Positions 32,401 to 40,676 of a stretch of DNA of 64,000 bases are shown here, one piece after another (positions within the stretch are counted from its first letter, which is position 1; the number at the start of each line of letters is the position of its first letter). The notes under the pieces are model-generated. The model searched no databases and was not told the DNA's origin. It worked only from the letters and a program-made list of their open reading frames with translations. The translations under genes and the position numbers were made by a program. The stretch is from positions 35,208,739 to 35,272,738 of the forward strand of contig CM023541.1 of assembly GCA_013350335.1 (NCBI GenBank). The letters are read 5' to 3'. The DNA comes from Chimonanthus salicifolius (Eukaryota; Streptophyta; Magnoliopsida; Laurales; Calycanthaceae).

Positions 32401-35400
32401 AGGGCATGTCGCTGACATGTGCCCCAACACTCCACAAGTCAAACAGGGTATTATTGCCGGTCCCCCAACGTAAGGACAGTTAGTCCTCTCCTTCCCGTGT
32501 CCGCGAAGTCCACAGACAAGGCAAACAACATCAATAGGGTAGGGGCAGAAAGTACAGTTGTGCCCCTCCTGGTTGCACAGTTCGCACATATACTCCATCA
32601 GCTCCTCCAAAATCGGAGTAGCTGAGTGTACTCGGCGAGCCTATCTCCCCTACAGATTCTTCTAACATTAGGACATCTCCCACATTCTCTTCTGGCAAAA
32701 GGGCTGGAACCACTTCCACGTCTTCGGGTGATCCTACCTAGATGTTCACATTAACTCCAACATTGCGGTTTGGTCCACTGGAGTCGCTGGTAGAGTCTAT
32801 TGATGTTGGCAACCAGGAGAGGCACATCTGTACTTTCTGCCCCTACCCTATTGATGTTGTTTGCCCTGTCTGTGGACTTCGCGGACACGGGAAGGAGAGA
32901 ACGAACTATCCTTACGTTGGGGGACCAGGAATAATACCTTGTTTAACTTGTGGAGTGTTGGGGCACATGTCAGCGACATGCCCTGACAACTTCTTCTATT
33001 TTGGTGAGGATGTAGAGTCTTCTACGGAAGATTAGGCTGGAAGTAATGGAAAAGTAGCGGGGAAAAGGGAAGATTTTGTAAGGGTTGCTAGTAGTGCCTT
33101 CAAGTATGTTTTGATGATTGAGGGGTTTTCTAACCCCACCAACCCTTATAATTGTAATGAAATTTTGAGATTTCTAATGAATTGTGCAACTTTGTGTTTT
33201 GTCTTGATAACTTCTTCATCTTAAATAATTAAAGTAATATTTACAAATGTAAATAACAGATGTCAGGACCTAGCGTAAATGGAAATTACTGCCATGGAAG
33301 GAGGACATGTCCTCCACCCCGCAATATAGCCAACGAAGCCATTCGCGCAGCAATGGAGGCGTTCCAGCAGATAGCCGAGAATATGCGACGCCCTCCCATC
33401 AGGACTCAAGATGAGAAAGACACCTCGGCTCTGAAGGAGTTTAAGCGACTAAACCCGACGAGCTTTTCGGGAACTAAGGATCCTAGCGCAACAAGGAACT
33501 GGCTTACCCAAATCAGCCGAATCTTTAATACCTTAACCATTGCCGATGATCTAAGGGTAACTTTGGCTACCTATCAGTTGGAAGGGAATGCGTATGAATG
33601 GTGGGAGGCTAAGAGTTTGGTTCGTAACCACGAGCCTATGATGTGGGAGGAGTTTTCAGCCGCCTTTTTGGCCCGTTACTTCCCAAAGACTGTCCAGGAC
33701 GCAAGGAAGAGAGAATTCCTTAATATCCAGCAAGGTTCCGACTCGGTGGCGCAGTATACCATGAGGTTCATCTATCTGATGCAGTTTGTGCCCTGGATTA
33801 CGATGAACGAGAAAGAGAAGATACAACACTTTGAAAATGGACTCCGACGTTTTCTAAAGCGCCAAGTGGCCGGTTTAACTTTCAACACCTTGGAGGAAAT
33901 CATCGATCGGGCTTCGAAAGTGGAAGCGGTGGATTTCATCAACAGGAGCTCCGACAACTCCCAGAAACCTTCCTCCAGCAAGAAGGCCAAATTCAACCAA
34001 AAGAGGCCATTCTTCAAAACGAGTCAACCTAGTGCAGGACAGTCGAGTCCTGACACTCGACAATTCGTGTGCTACACGTGCAATCAGCTTGGGCATACTT
34101 CTAAGTTCTGCCCAACAGGAGGGGAAAAGGCGTGCTACCACTGCAAGCAGACCGGGCACCTGTTTTGGCACTACCCCTATCTCGGCAGAGCCGCACCTTC
34201 GCAAGGCGCAGGAGCATCTTTTTCGATGGCACAACCGTCAGTTGGCAGTGGTTCTCAGCAAGCCTCCAGAGGCTCGGACTTTCTTGGGATCCGACAATTA
34301 CGTGACTTTGAAAGATCTCCACTTTGAGCATCTATTGGGGCTTGGTGAATTACATAATAATCCACGTTTTGATTCTAAAGATTTATTTTGATTGTTTGTG
34401 GCTTATTTATGTGATTTTATTGTGATTATTAATTTTAATTTTAATTTCAGCCTCATATTTACTTTTCATTGATTTCTTCTAACATCATAAGTCGCATTTA
34501 AACATTTAGGGCTACCCTTTGTCTTGTCTTGCGTCAAAAAGTCATCAGTAGGATACCCAAGCAATGTTTCAAATATCAGACTCAATCTTTGATGAATCCA
34601 AATCGTATAGGCCAAGTCTGAATCTGACTTGCCAAGTCCTAGCTAGAATCAGGTCAAAGTAATAGAACTAAAACGAGTCATAATATGCTCGGTCATATCA
34701 GGCAGGACTGAGTCCGAGTCGACTCGGACTCGACCGATTTTTAAAACCTTGTTTCCAAGACCAAAACTGGCCTTCAGCAAAGAACCAGAGCATCCAAAAG
34801 AAGATGTGAATCAACTCTGGTATCAGATTGAGGCCATATCAGCAGGTGAATTCGGAGAAGGCAAGAGTGAAGCACATGTGGACATAAGTTCTCTAAGAAA
34901 GTACGAAATTTTTTTCTTTGAACCTTTTAGAATTCAATGGATTATGCTATTCTCTCAATGGGTATCATCATCTTCATCAACAACAACAGACACCATTATC
35001 CCATCTATCTAGGATCAGCTTTTCTAGTCCTATGTTTCCATTCCATCCTACCAAAAGCTAAATCTTTTATCACCCTTAGTCTATCATATCCTCTCTTCTT
35101 TTTTTTTTTTGGAAAACTATCATATCCTTATTTACACCCTTGATCCAAGTCTCTAAATGTCTAACCCTTCTCCTAGCTCCCACCACTTGTAAATTCTATT
35201 CATTGGCTTTGTTTCCATCATCTATGAACATGTCCAAACCATATTTAAGGTTATATTTAAGGTTCCTCTATTGAAGTCATAATTCTAACTCTAGCTTTTA
35301 ACGTTAACCCCACTCATCCATCTCAACATGCGCATCTTGGTCATTTGCACTCTTTTTTCTTTTTTTCTTTTTTTTAAAGTTTGGTCATTTGCACTTTTTC

Positions 35401-38400
35401 TACTTGTTCTTTTTTCATTGCCCAGCATTCAGCCCCACAAAGCATTGCTACATTCAACTCCATATTCGTCTCAATGAGCCTCAATTCTTATAGTCTGATA
35501 GACAGTTTATAATATTAATCTAACTCCGAATGGAACGTGGAGAAGCTTGCACGCAACCAAAATATTCAAACTAGTCATGATTATACCTCATTAAAATATA
35601 TTCTATAACACCTATAAGAGGTGTTCAATAATAAACTAAATAGTTAATTGTCCTTCATACAGATATTACATCCATAATGATGAATCTTAGATGGGGCTTT
35701 GGTTGCAAATGAATTGATTCATATCAGGAAAAGAGAGGAAATTGGGGATTCTTTTCAAAATTGATATGGAAGAAGACTTTGTGGATTGGGATTTTATAGG
35801 TTCTTTGTTTGACAAAATGGCCTTTGGTAGCCAATGGAAGAAATGGATGAAAGGTTCTTCTTACTCTATTCTGGTTAATGGCTCACCTATTGACCCGATT
35901 GATGCTAACAAAGGCAAGGGGATCCCTTACCCCCTTTTATCTTTACTTTAGTAGGATAAGGCTTGAATAGGTTGGTGGAGAAGGTAAAAGACTTGGGTAT
36001 TATTGGAGACTCCGAATTAGCGGCAAGAGGTACAGTGATAACTCATTTACAGTTTGCAGATGATTTTTTTTCTTCTTCCATGACGCAACGAGGATGAGTT
36101 AATGGCTTAAAAAGCCATTTTGAGATGTTTAGACTTGGTTTTTGGCCTGGGGATTAATATAGGAAAGAGTACTTTAATTGGAGTGAGAGCAAAGTGGGAA
36201 ATGCTTAATAGGTTAAGTTCGAAAATGGCATGCACAGTTGGGAGATTGCCCTTCACATAGCTAGGTTTCTCCATCAATGCCAACCTGAGATCGAAACGCT
36301 TTTGGGCCCCGATCATTTAACAGGTCGAGAGGAGATTGGCCAACTAGATGAGGAATTACCTTTCCATTGGGGGAAGGTTGACCCCCATTAAGTCTGTGGT
36401 GGTGAATCCTCCTCTTTATTTAATGTCACTGTTTGAAATGCCAAAAGGGGTGGTTGTTAAGCTAGAGAGGCACCAACAAAATTTGTTGTGGGGAGAGAAG
36501 GAGGATATGAAGAGGGTTCACCTTCTTGATTGGTCGGAGTTAGCTACATCGTGCGATGAATGGGGTCTAGGACTTGTGCCTTTAGGTCTTAAGAATCAAG
36601 CTTTAATCTGTAAATGGAACTGGAGATTCAGAAGGTAAAGGGAGGCATTGTGGAGAAATGTGTTAGTGGCTAGGTATGGATTGGAAGATGTTGGTGGTTG
36701 AAGGTTGGGAGGTAAAGTGAAAAAGGAAGCATCACCCAATATTGTAAAAATCGTATTGTAAAATCGGTCTAGGATGTGAATCGTGAATCGTGTATCGAAA
36801 ATCGTAAAATCCATAAGATTTTTTCTAAAATTATAATAAGATTTTTCAATCTTCATAATATATAAACAAATACGCAAACACATGAGTATGTGACAAAATG
36901 CACCAATGCAAAATAGAATCAAAATACATTAGAAGTCAAGTTTTCAGATTCCAAATCATCATAATTCAAAAAAAATTATTATCCAAAGTCCAAAATCTCA
37001 AAAAAAATCTAATAAAAAATAAATATATTAATATGAGATTAAAATATAAATATTAAGTACTAATCATTTTAAAAAATCAACAAATAAATCAAAGGCATTT
37101 AAAAAAAAATTATTAGCATTGGTGATTTTTAAAATAAAAAATAGAGATTTACATTTTTTTTAAATAGATACAAAATATTTAAAAGAATTAATAAAAGAGA
37201 TGTTTTTTAATTAGAAAAAATAATGGTAAAAAATTTTAAAAAGGGCTTGCTCACGTCTCGTGCAAACAGTCCTCACGCAGGACTGTCAAACAAAATTAAA
37301 AGGGTAAAGTTTAGTAAAGCATGCGGCGGAAATTAAAAGAGCAAAGTTTATTGAAAGCATACGGCGGAAATTAAAAGAGTAGAGTTTATTGAAAGCATAC
37401 GGTGGAAATTAAAAGAGTAAAGTTTATTGAAAGCATATGGCGGAAGCAAAAATGAGAAACGAAAATAAAAGAAGAAGAAAGAAGAGGAAAGATGCGACGA
37501 AAACAGAAATACAAAAGGAGAGAAACGAAAGAAAAAGAAGAAGAAAGATGAGGAAAGATGAAGAAGCTCGGAAAACAGGTAAATTGTAATCGCAAGATAT
37601 TCTGCAATTTTAGGGTTTGAATCGCACGGTTTGTAATTCAACCCTAAAATCGTACAATTTTAGTCCAAAAATTCTTCTTGGGATTTGAAATCCCCAGGCT
37701 TCCAAGTCGATACGAATCGTACGAGTCGACTCGTGACTCGTGACTCGTACAATTTTGACAACAATGGCCTCACCTATAGTCTAGGCTTAGTGGAGGATCG
37801 ACAGAGGATTATGGTGGATTGGCAACATCTACAAAAACTGAGAATACTTGTTGGAAATGGAGATAGAACTTTATCCTAGGAGGACTTGTGGGTGGGCGAA
37901 AGGCCTCAAAAACTGAGAATACTCTTTAAGATTTCGGTACTAATTGGTAAGAACACGGGGTCGCTACTCTCATGAAGGTGGTTCTATCAGATGGAAAACT
38001 GTGTTTAGGAGGAATTTAAGTGTCATTGAACAACAAAGTTATGAGGAGTTGATAGCTTTGTTACGTGATCTAGTTACTTTTGTGGGTGAGGAGGATGATC
38101 ATATTTGGACAAGCGACTCATTGGGATTATTTTTAGTGAAGACTGCAATTAGATTGGCGCTTCAAGGTGATAGCAGTACTTCTACGGTTGGTTGTGAAGC
38201 TTGGAGGGGTGTTGCTCCCCTTCATGTTCAGACTTTCATATGTTGTGCCCTTAAGGGTAAAATTTTATCCAAGGTAGGTCTTTACTATAGAGGGTTGCTA
38301 AATCAGGATACCGACTTTTCTTGCATTCTTGTGGGCATCCTGAGGACAACGTAGATCACTTATTTGTAAGTGTCGAATGGCTAACCATTTGTGGTCTACC

Positions 38401-40286
38401 TTTCTAAACTTAATGGGGGTGTCATGGGTTTTCAGGGAGTCCTGCCCTAACAATTTTGGGAGCTGGTAACACTAAGTTCTTCCATGCCATAGCTTCTGCC
38501 CACAGAGAGGTCAACCGCATGAATTCTCTCTCCATCGATGACAATATGGTTTTTGACAAGGATGTAATCACCTCCTCCATAGTTAACTTTTTCCAAGATT
38601 TATACTCGGTAAATCCTTGTGACATTGCCCATTGCCGGTCTTCGTTTCAAATCTTTATCCCCTCAGGACAGTTCTCTCATTGAAAGGTCATTTTTTGAGA
38701 ATAAAATCAAATATGTGGTCTAGGATCTCAGTGACGATCGCGCTCCTGGGCCAGATGGGTATCCTATAGTGTGTTTCAAGACCTTTTGGGATGTGGTCAA
38801 GCATGATCTAGTGACTTTTTGCAAGGAGTTTTACTAGAGGGCGAGTTTCCAAGGACCTTGGCGCTCCCTTCCTTGTCTCTGTCCCTAAAAAGGACGGGAC
38901 ATCTTCACTCAAGGATTTTTGTCCAATTAGTCTATTGGGCAAACTGTAGGAGAGACTCCAACTCCTCGCCATTCCATCTCGAACATTTTGAGCGCTTGGA
39001 AAGAGTGTATTGGCCTATCATAAATCATAGTTATTTTACTTTCGGGGTTCTTTTTGCTTGGGTGTATGGGGCTAAGGGGTGTTTCCTTTTCTTTATTTTC
39101 GTTTTCGTATTGTGCACATCTAGTGCCTTTTTCTTTTTAATACAATTACAGTTACCATTTCATAAAAACCAATTTTGAGAGTTGGCACATCAAGAGCGTA
39201 GGGGAAAGATGGAAAGTGTCTTGGAAGACCATCCCAACTGCTATTCTATGGTCTTTATGGAAGGAACAAAAACTTAGTTTTTCAAAATAAATGTAGTGAA
39301 GTGCAAGAAATTTTTGTGTGCGCTAAATAGCAATTGTCTATGTGGCCTTCGGCAAGAAAGGGTTTCAAGGAGTTTTCTTTGTTGGACTTTTATAGATGTT
39401 GGGAGGGTTGCTTGGGTAGTAGGAGCAATCAAAATCATAGAAAGGAAATTTGGTCTCCTCCTCAAGGTGGTCAAAATTTAATGTTGATGGGGCTGGTAAA
39501 GGTAAACCCAAGCTTGCAGAGATAAGTTTTTGAGAGAAGCGAATGGCACCACTTCTTTGTTTTTTTTTTCAGAATCAATGGGTGTCAGAGATTCAAAATG
39601 AGGCAGAATTATTAGAAATCTAGAAAGCTTCGACTCTTTGGGCTAATCATGGCCGAGGAAAGGTAATCATTGAAGGGGATTCAGCGCCATTAAATGGGCT
39701 AACGGTAGGAAAAGCCCTCTTTGGAAACTCCTCTCAGTGGTTAGGGAAATCAGGGGTTTATGCACATCCTCAGTGTATCCTTCAGAATAGTTTGTCGTTC
39801 GGTAAACGGGGTGGCAGATTTCTTGACCAAGATGGGTGTGAAGTTGGAGTAGGGGAGAGTGGTCCTTATTTGAGCACATTGTTGGGATGGATTTAGGGTT
39901 CTCTTCTTTTTTGGGGAGTGAACTATGGAGAGTGTCTTTGTACTTGTACTTTGTTGGGGTGATGTTGTATTCTTCTTTGTTGGGGGACGTAATGATTGTT
40001 CTCTGTCGAGGTAATGATATTTTGCGTTTTTTTTTTGTTTGGTATAAGTCTTTTATACCAACATGCTCATATTTTTCTTTCTACTAGTAATATATTTTCC
40101 CTTTTGTTGTGATTGCCCAAAAAAGAACTTCAAATGTTTATATGAGATGGTTGTTGCAAATACACTTACAGATAGATCAAATGGCGCATTGGCAGGAATA
40201 TCAGTTTGTACACAAACATTATCAAGATCAAGCATGACATACTCTTCTTCGATGTCAACAAAATTGGCTTTCTTGGTATCCTCCAT
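20268..40286 (-). CDS. GTF3C6: TFIIIC subunit, tau55/GTF3C6-like (four exons)
   Basis: Four minus-strand exons (40286-40170, 27578-27528, 22898-22847, 20434-20268) join in one frame of 128 codons plus TGA. All have GT-AG borders and matching phases. The order of motifs is [11 protein letters not shown] and [12 protein letters not shown], then [17 protein letters not shown], then [17 protein letters not shown], then [16 protein letters not shown]. The block [10 protein letters not shown] matches the GEYEDTLGTC core I recall for human GTF3C6; this beta-barrel subunit pairs with the tau95 homologue in TFIIIC, which binds tRNA-gene A boxes for RNA polymerase III. The length fits the short plant proteins. 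Introns of 12.6, 4.6 and 2.4 kb are loaded with LINEs, Gypsy pieces, a hAT derivative and a SINE. The acceptor TGTAG lies three bases before ATG, so a non-coding first exon must lie further upstream. Confidence 0.88.
20435..22846. other. GTF3C6 intron 3
   Basis: 2.4 kb, AT-rich, with a 223-bp tandem duplication (21042-21483) and a T-rich stretch near 22230-22520. No mobile element was identified. Confidence 0.5.
21042..21483. repeat. 223-bp tandem duplication in GTF3C6 intron 3
   Basis: Copies 21042-21264 and 21265-21483 share long runs such as CATTCTGTTTCTGTGCCAAA and CCCCATCAAAGTGGGAAC, with scattered differences, so the event is not recent. Confidence 0.88.
22847..22898 (-). CDS. GTF3C6: GTF3C6-like coding exon 3
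   Basis: 52 bases between acceptor CTTGGACAG and donor GTAAGC, encoding [17 protein letters not shown] plus one base of a Val codon. It holds the most conserved motif of the family. Confidence 0.88.
24264..24365. repeat. 51-bp tandem duplication
   Basis: Two nearly identical units, each containing GGCTGCATTGTTCGGTATTG and GGTTCACATTGCCAAAGTGG. Confidence 0.9.
26509..26718 (+). mobile_element. Possible Copia-type solo LTR remnant
   Basis: Starts TGTTGTAAATG and has a TATA-like run (TCTATATATTCG), a CATAAGAAATACAACACAG leader and TTCCA at the end, as in small Copia LTRs. No 5-bp duplication was found. Confidence 0.3.
27095..27320 (-). mobile_element. tRNA-derived SINE (Au-like)
   Basis: On the minus strand it has a Pol III A-box-like TGGCCCAATGG and B-box-like GGGGTCAATTCC about 35 bases apart. 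A conserved body follows (GAGTAAGGTCCCACTG), then a T-rich 3' end as in plant Au SINEs. It is flanked by TCAAGTACAAG / TCAAGCACAAG (27084-27094, 27321-27331), a target duplication with one mismatch. It sits about 200 bases from GTF3C6 exon 2, in the gene's orientation. Confidence 0.82.
27528..27578 (-). CDS. GTF3C6: GTF3C6-like coding exon 2
   Basis: A 17-codon exon, [17 protein letters not shown], between acceptor CTTTTGTAG and donor GTGAGT, phase 0 at both ends. It is too short to appear in an ORF list; it was found by looking for the segment missing between the DLS and IGEYEE exons. Confidence 0.87.
28140..29160 (-). mobile_element. Degenerate L1 LINE reverse transcriptase fragment
   Basis: The minus strand carries L1 RT blocks in order: PPGSNGF and [12 protein letters not shown], then [10 protein letters not shown], then [13 protein letters not shown] and a GGL segment, with many stops and frame changes. 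5' and 3' limits are approximate. A 37-bp tandem duplication (29191-29264) lies next to its 5' side. Confidence 0.65.
29191..29264. repeat. 37-bp tandem duplication
   Basis: ATTACTAGGTCATCTACAGC and the following bases are repeated once, exactly or nearly so. Confidence 0.9.
29265..30071. other. Unclassified sequence beside the Gypsy fragment
   Basis: Contains a pyrimidine-rich block (29500-29900) with CCGTGA and CCCCAACCCC words. It may be leader or LTR debris. No open frame with recognisable content. Confidence 0.35.
31362..32123 (-). pseudogene. Gypsy gag, minus-strand copy
   Basis: Starts [10 protein letters not shown] at 32123, is cut by TAG at 32014-32016, then stays open for over 200 codons through the gag core and the basic [15 protein letters not shown] segment. 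The zinc-knuckle region continues below 31362 in another frame. It is roughly 90% identical in protein to the plus-strand copy. Confidence 0.85.
32350..32610 (-). CDS. Small ORF with three zinc knuckles, upstream of gag (minus copy)
   Basis: An 86-codon frame ending SSIED before a stop. It has three CCHC-type modules in a row: [14 protein letters not shown] (CX2CX4HX4C), [16 protein letters not shown] (CX2CX4HX6C) and [14 protein letters not shown] (CX2CX4HX4C). An acidic tail ([15 protein letters not shown]) follows. It precedes gag by about 225 bases on the same strand. CCHC boxes of this kind normally bind single-stranded RNA or DNA inside gag; here they form a separate ORF. An acidic frame further upstream (32719-32531) may be its N-terminal part after a frameshift. 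A related, more decayed copy lies at 32742-33035. Function is inferred only from the motifs. Confidence 0.6.
   Translation of the reverse strand: MEELMEYMCELCNQEGHNCTFCPYPIDVVCLVCGLRGHGKERTNCPYVGGPAIIPCLTCGVLGHMSATCPDNFFYFGEDVGSSIED
32742..33035 (+). pseudogene. Zinc-knuckle pre-gag ORF, plus-strand copy
   Basis: A 97-codon frame ending SSTED. The first knuckle has lost both leading Cys ([11 protein letters not shown]), the second has Tyr for its last Cys ([17 protein letters not shown]), and the third is intact ([15 protein letters not shown]). The first 25 residues differ from the minus copy, so the N-terminus is probably a new junction. Confidence 0.6.
32742..34271 (+). mobile_element. 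Ty3/Gypsy fragment, plus-strand arm of the inverted repeat
   Basis: Same order as the minus copy: zinc-knuckle ORF (32742-33035), about 220 bases of spacer, then gag (33260 onwards). Similarity to the minus copy stops at about 34271, after the gag zinc knuckles, where unrelated AT-rich sequence begins. There is no protease, RT or LTR on this side. Confidence 0.88.
33260..34327 (+). CDS. Gypsy gag, plus-strand copy, open reading frame
   Basis: 355 codons from [10 protein letters not shown] to a stop. N-terminal region to residue 50, gag core at residues 55-225 ([40 protein letters not shown]), basic linker, then two CCHC boxes ([15 protein letters not shown] intact; [15 protein letters not shown] with the last Cys replaced by Tyr). 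Gag packages element RNA into cytoplasmic particles. The last 19 residues (after QQASRG) come from host sequence beyond the breakpoint at 34271, so this is a 3'-truncated gag fused to a random tail. Despite the open frame, no working element is present. Confidence 0.85.
   Translation: MSGPSVNGNYCHGRRTCPPPRNIANEAIRAAMEAFQQIAENMRRPPIRTQDEKDTSALKEFKRLNPTSFSGTKDPSATRNWLTQISRIFNTLTIADDLRVTLATYQLEGNAYEWWEAKSLVRNHEPMMWEEFSAAFLARYFPKTVQDARKREFLNIQQGSDSVAQYTMRFIYLMQFVPWITMNEKEKIQHFENGLRRFLKRQVAGLTFNTLEEIIDRASKVEAVDFINRSSDNSQKPSSSKKAKFNQKRPFFKTSQPSAGQSSPDTRQFVCYTCNQLGHTSKFCPTGGEKACYHCKQTGHLFWHYPYLGRAAPSQGAGASFSMAQPSVGSGSQQASRGSDFLGIRQLRDFERSPL
34272..34962. other. GTF3C6 intron 1, unclassified part
   Basis: AT-rich sequence after the Gypsy breakpoint. 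A short block with GAGTCCGAGTCGACTCGGACTC (34700-34722) is palindromic. No gene seen. Confidence 0.45.
34963..35640 (-). mobile_element. RTE-type LINE 3' fragment, minus strand
   Basis: Begins on the plus strand with a TCATC/CAACAA simple repeat followed by CCCATCTATCTAGGATCAGC, which recurs at 41860 and 61060. The complement is a decayed RTE RT C-terminus. A poly-T block (35100-35110) interrupts it. Limits are approximate. Confidence 0.55.
36737..37766 (-). mobile_element. hAT deletion derivative, same family as 3685-8067
   Basis: 1030 bp with imperfect terminal inverted repeats (CAATATTGTAAAA against CATTGTTGTCAAAA) and an 8-bp duplication with one mismatch (GCATCACC 36729-36736, GCCTCACC 37767-37774). 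Its right end carries GTACGAGTCGACTCGTGACT words like the left end of the full element, and 37440-37570 is the complement of the CT-rich leader, so it is inverted and has lost the transposase. It interrupts the L1 at 35690-40080. Confidence 0.85.
37293..37445. repeat. 38-bp tandem repeat, four copies
   Basis: The unit AAATTAAAAGAGTAAAGTTT followed by ATTGAAAGCATACGGCGG recurs at 37293, 37330, 37368 and 37406 inside the hAT derivative. Confidence 0.88.
38467..39169 (+). mobile_element. Nested short L1 insertion, internally deleted
   Basis: Flanked by CAATTTTGGGAGCTGG (38451-38466) and CAATTTTGAGAGTTGG (39170-39185), a 16-bp duplication with two differences. It starts with an RT N-terminal piece ([36 protein letters not shown]), then jumps near 38990 to an L1 3' UTR ending in CATAAAAA. 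The host L1 frame resumes right after it. Confidence 0.85.
40170..40286 (-). CDS. GTF3C6: GTF3C6-like coding exon 1
   Basis: 39 codons from ATG (40286-40284) to TCT before the consensus donor GTAAGT (40169-40164). It encodes [20 protein letters not shown]. The start lies just after a likely acceptor (GCATGTAG then GAAATGG). A diverged copy of its first codons lies in the tandem duplication upstream. Confidence 0.88.
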
Positions 40287-40509
40287 TTCCTACATGCAAC
40301 AATTAGACAATAAATTATCAAAGAACATTATACCATTTAGGAAGATGAAGTTAGTGCGGATGTGACAAACAAATAGCAATCTTAAAATTGGATTTTCCTT
40401 CCATTTCTTACATGTAAGTATTACACAATTAATTAACAATGAAGCCCATATACTTTACAGGAAGATGAAGTTAGTTCAGATGTGACAAACAAGTAGCAAT
40501 CTTAAAATT
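40260..40509. repeat. About 120-bp tandem duplication at the GTF3C6 start exon
   Basis: Copy 1 (40260-40383) includes the first ten codons of GTF3C6 and its splice acceptor. Copy 2 (40384-40509) has matching words (TCCATTTC, GGAAGATGAAGTTAGT, GATGTGACAAACAA) and a diverged start (ATGGAAGGAAAATCCAATTTT, read on the minus strand). Confidence 0.82.
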
Positions 40510-40510
40510 T

Positions 40511-40676
40511 AAGTTTTCAATCTGATGGTTTTAAATTTTGATGATACCAAGTATATAGATTTGAACTTGTTGTTAAGTATCGAGATTTGGGTTAAGTTTT
40601 CAATCTGATGGTTTTAAATTTTGACGATACCAAGTATATAGATTTGAACTCGTTGTTAAGGATCGAGATTTGTTCC
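40511..40676. repeat. 83-bp tandem duplication
   Basis: AAGTTTTCAATCTGATGGTT and the rest of the unit occur at 40511 and 40594 with few differences. Confidence 0.9.

Larger units (their letters stand above)
30072..32720 (-). mobile_element. Ty3/Gypsy retrotransposon fragment (pre-gag ORF, gag, protease, part of RT)
   Basis: Read on the minus strand: a zinc-knuckle ORF (32610-32350), gag from 32123 (retrotransposon-gag core with [17 protein letters not shown] and [20 protein letters not shown], then two altered CCHC boxes near 31290), an aspartic protease frame (30996-30742, active site FDTGASHS), and the start of reverse transcriptase (30430-30072, [20 protein letters not shown]) that breaks off before the catalytic YxDD. 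Gag carries an early in-frame TAG (32014-32016) and further breaks. LTRs, RNase H and integrase are missing. It lies in GTF3C6 intron 1 in the gene's own orientation. Gag type suggests a chromovirus (Tekay/Del-like) lineage; that is a family-level inference. Confidence 0.88.
31112..34271. repeat. Large inverted repeat of Gypsy sequence
   Basis: Arms of about 1.47 kb (31112-32578 and 32807-34271) in head-to-head orientation with a spacer of roughly 230 bases. The arms carry the same gag and pre-gag ORFs and differ by scattered substitutions. Confidence 0.9.
35690..40080 (+). mobile_element. L1 LINE, degenerate, with two nested insertions
   Basis: Reverse transcriptase blocks in order on the plus strand: [18 protein letters not shown] (35742), KGKGIPYP and LQFADD (about 36050), [20 protein letters not shown] (36409), then beyond the inserted hAT element the zinc-binding region (37940-38440), then [13 protein letters not shown] (39200) and an RNase H-like tail (39450-39880, with a GDSA motif). 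The 3' UTR is T-rich and ends before 40080. Many stops. It lies antisense to GTF3C6, just inside intron 1; 5' truncated. Confidence 0.8.

Noticed and set aside
34700..34722. Palindrome of GAGTCCGAGTCGACTCGGACTC type as a third hAT end
   Set aside because: No TIR or 8-bp duplication was found around it.
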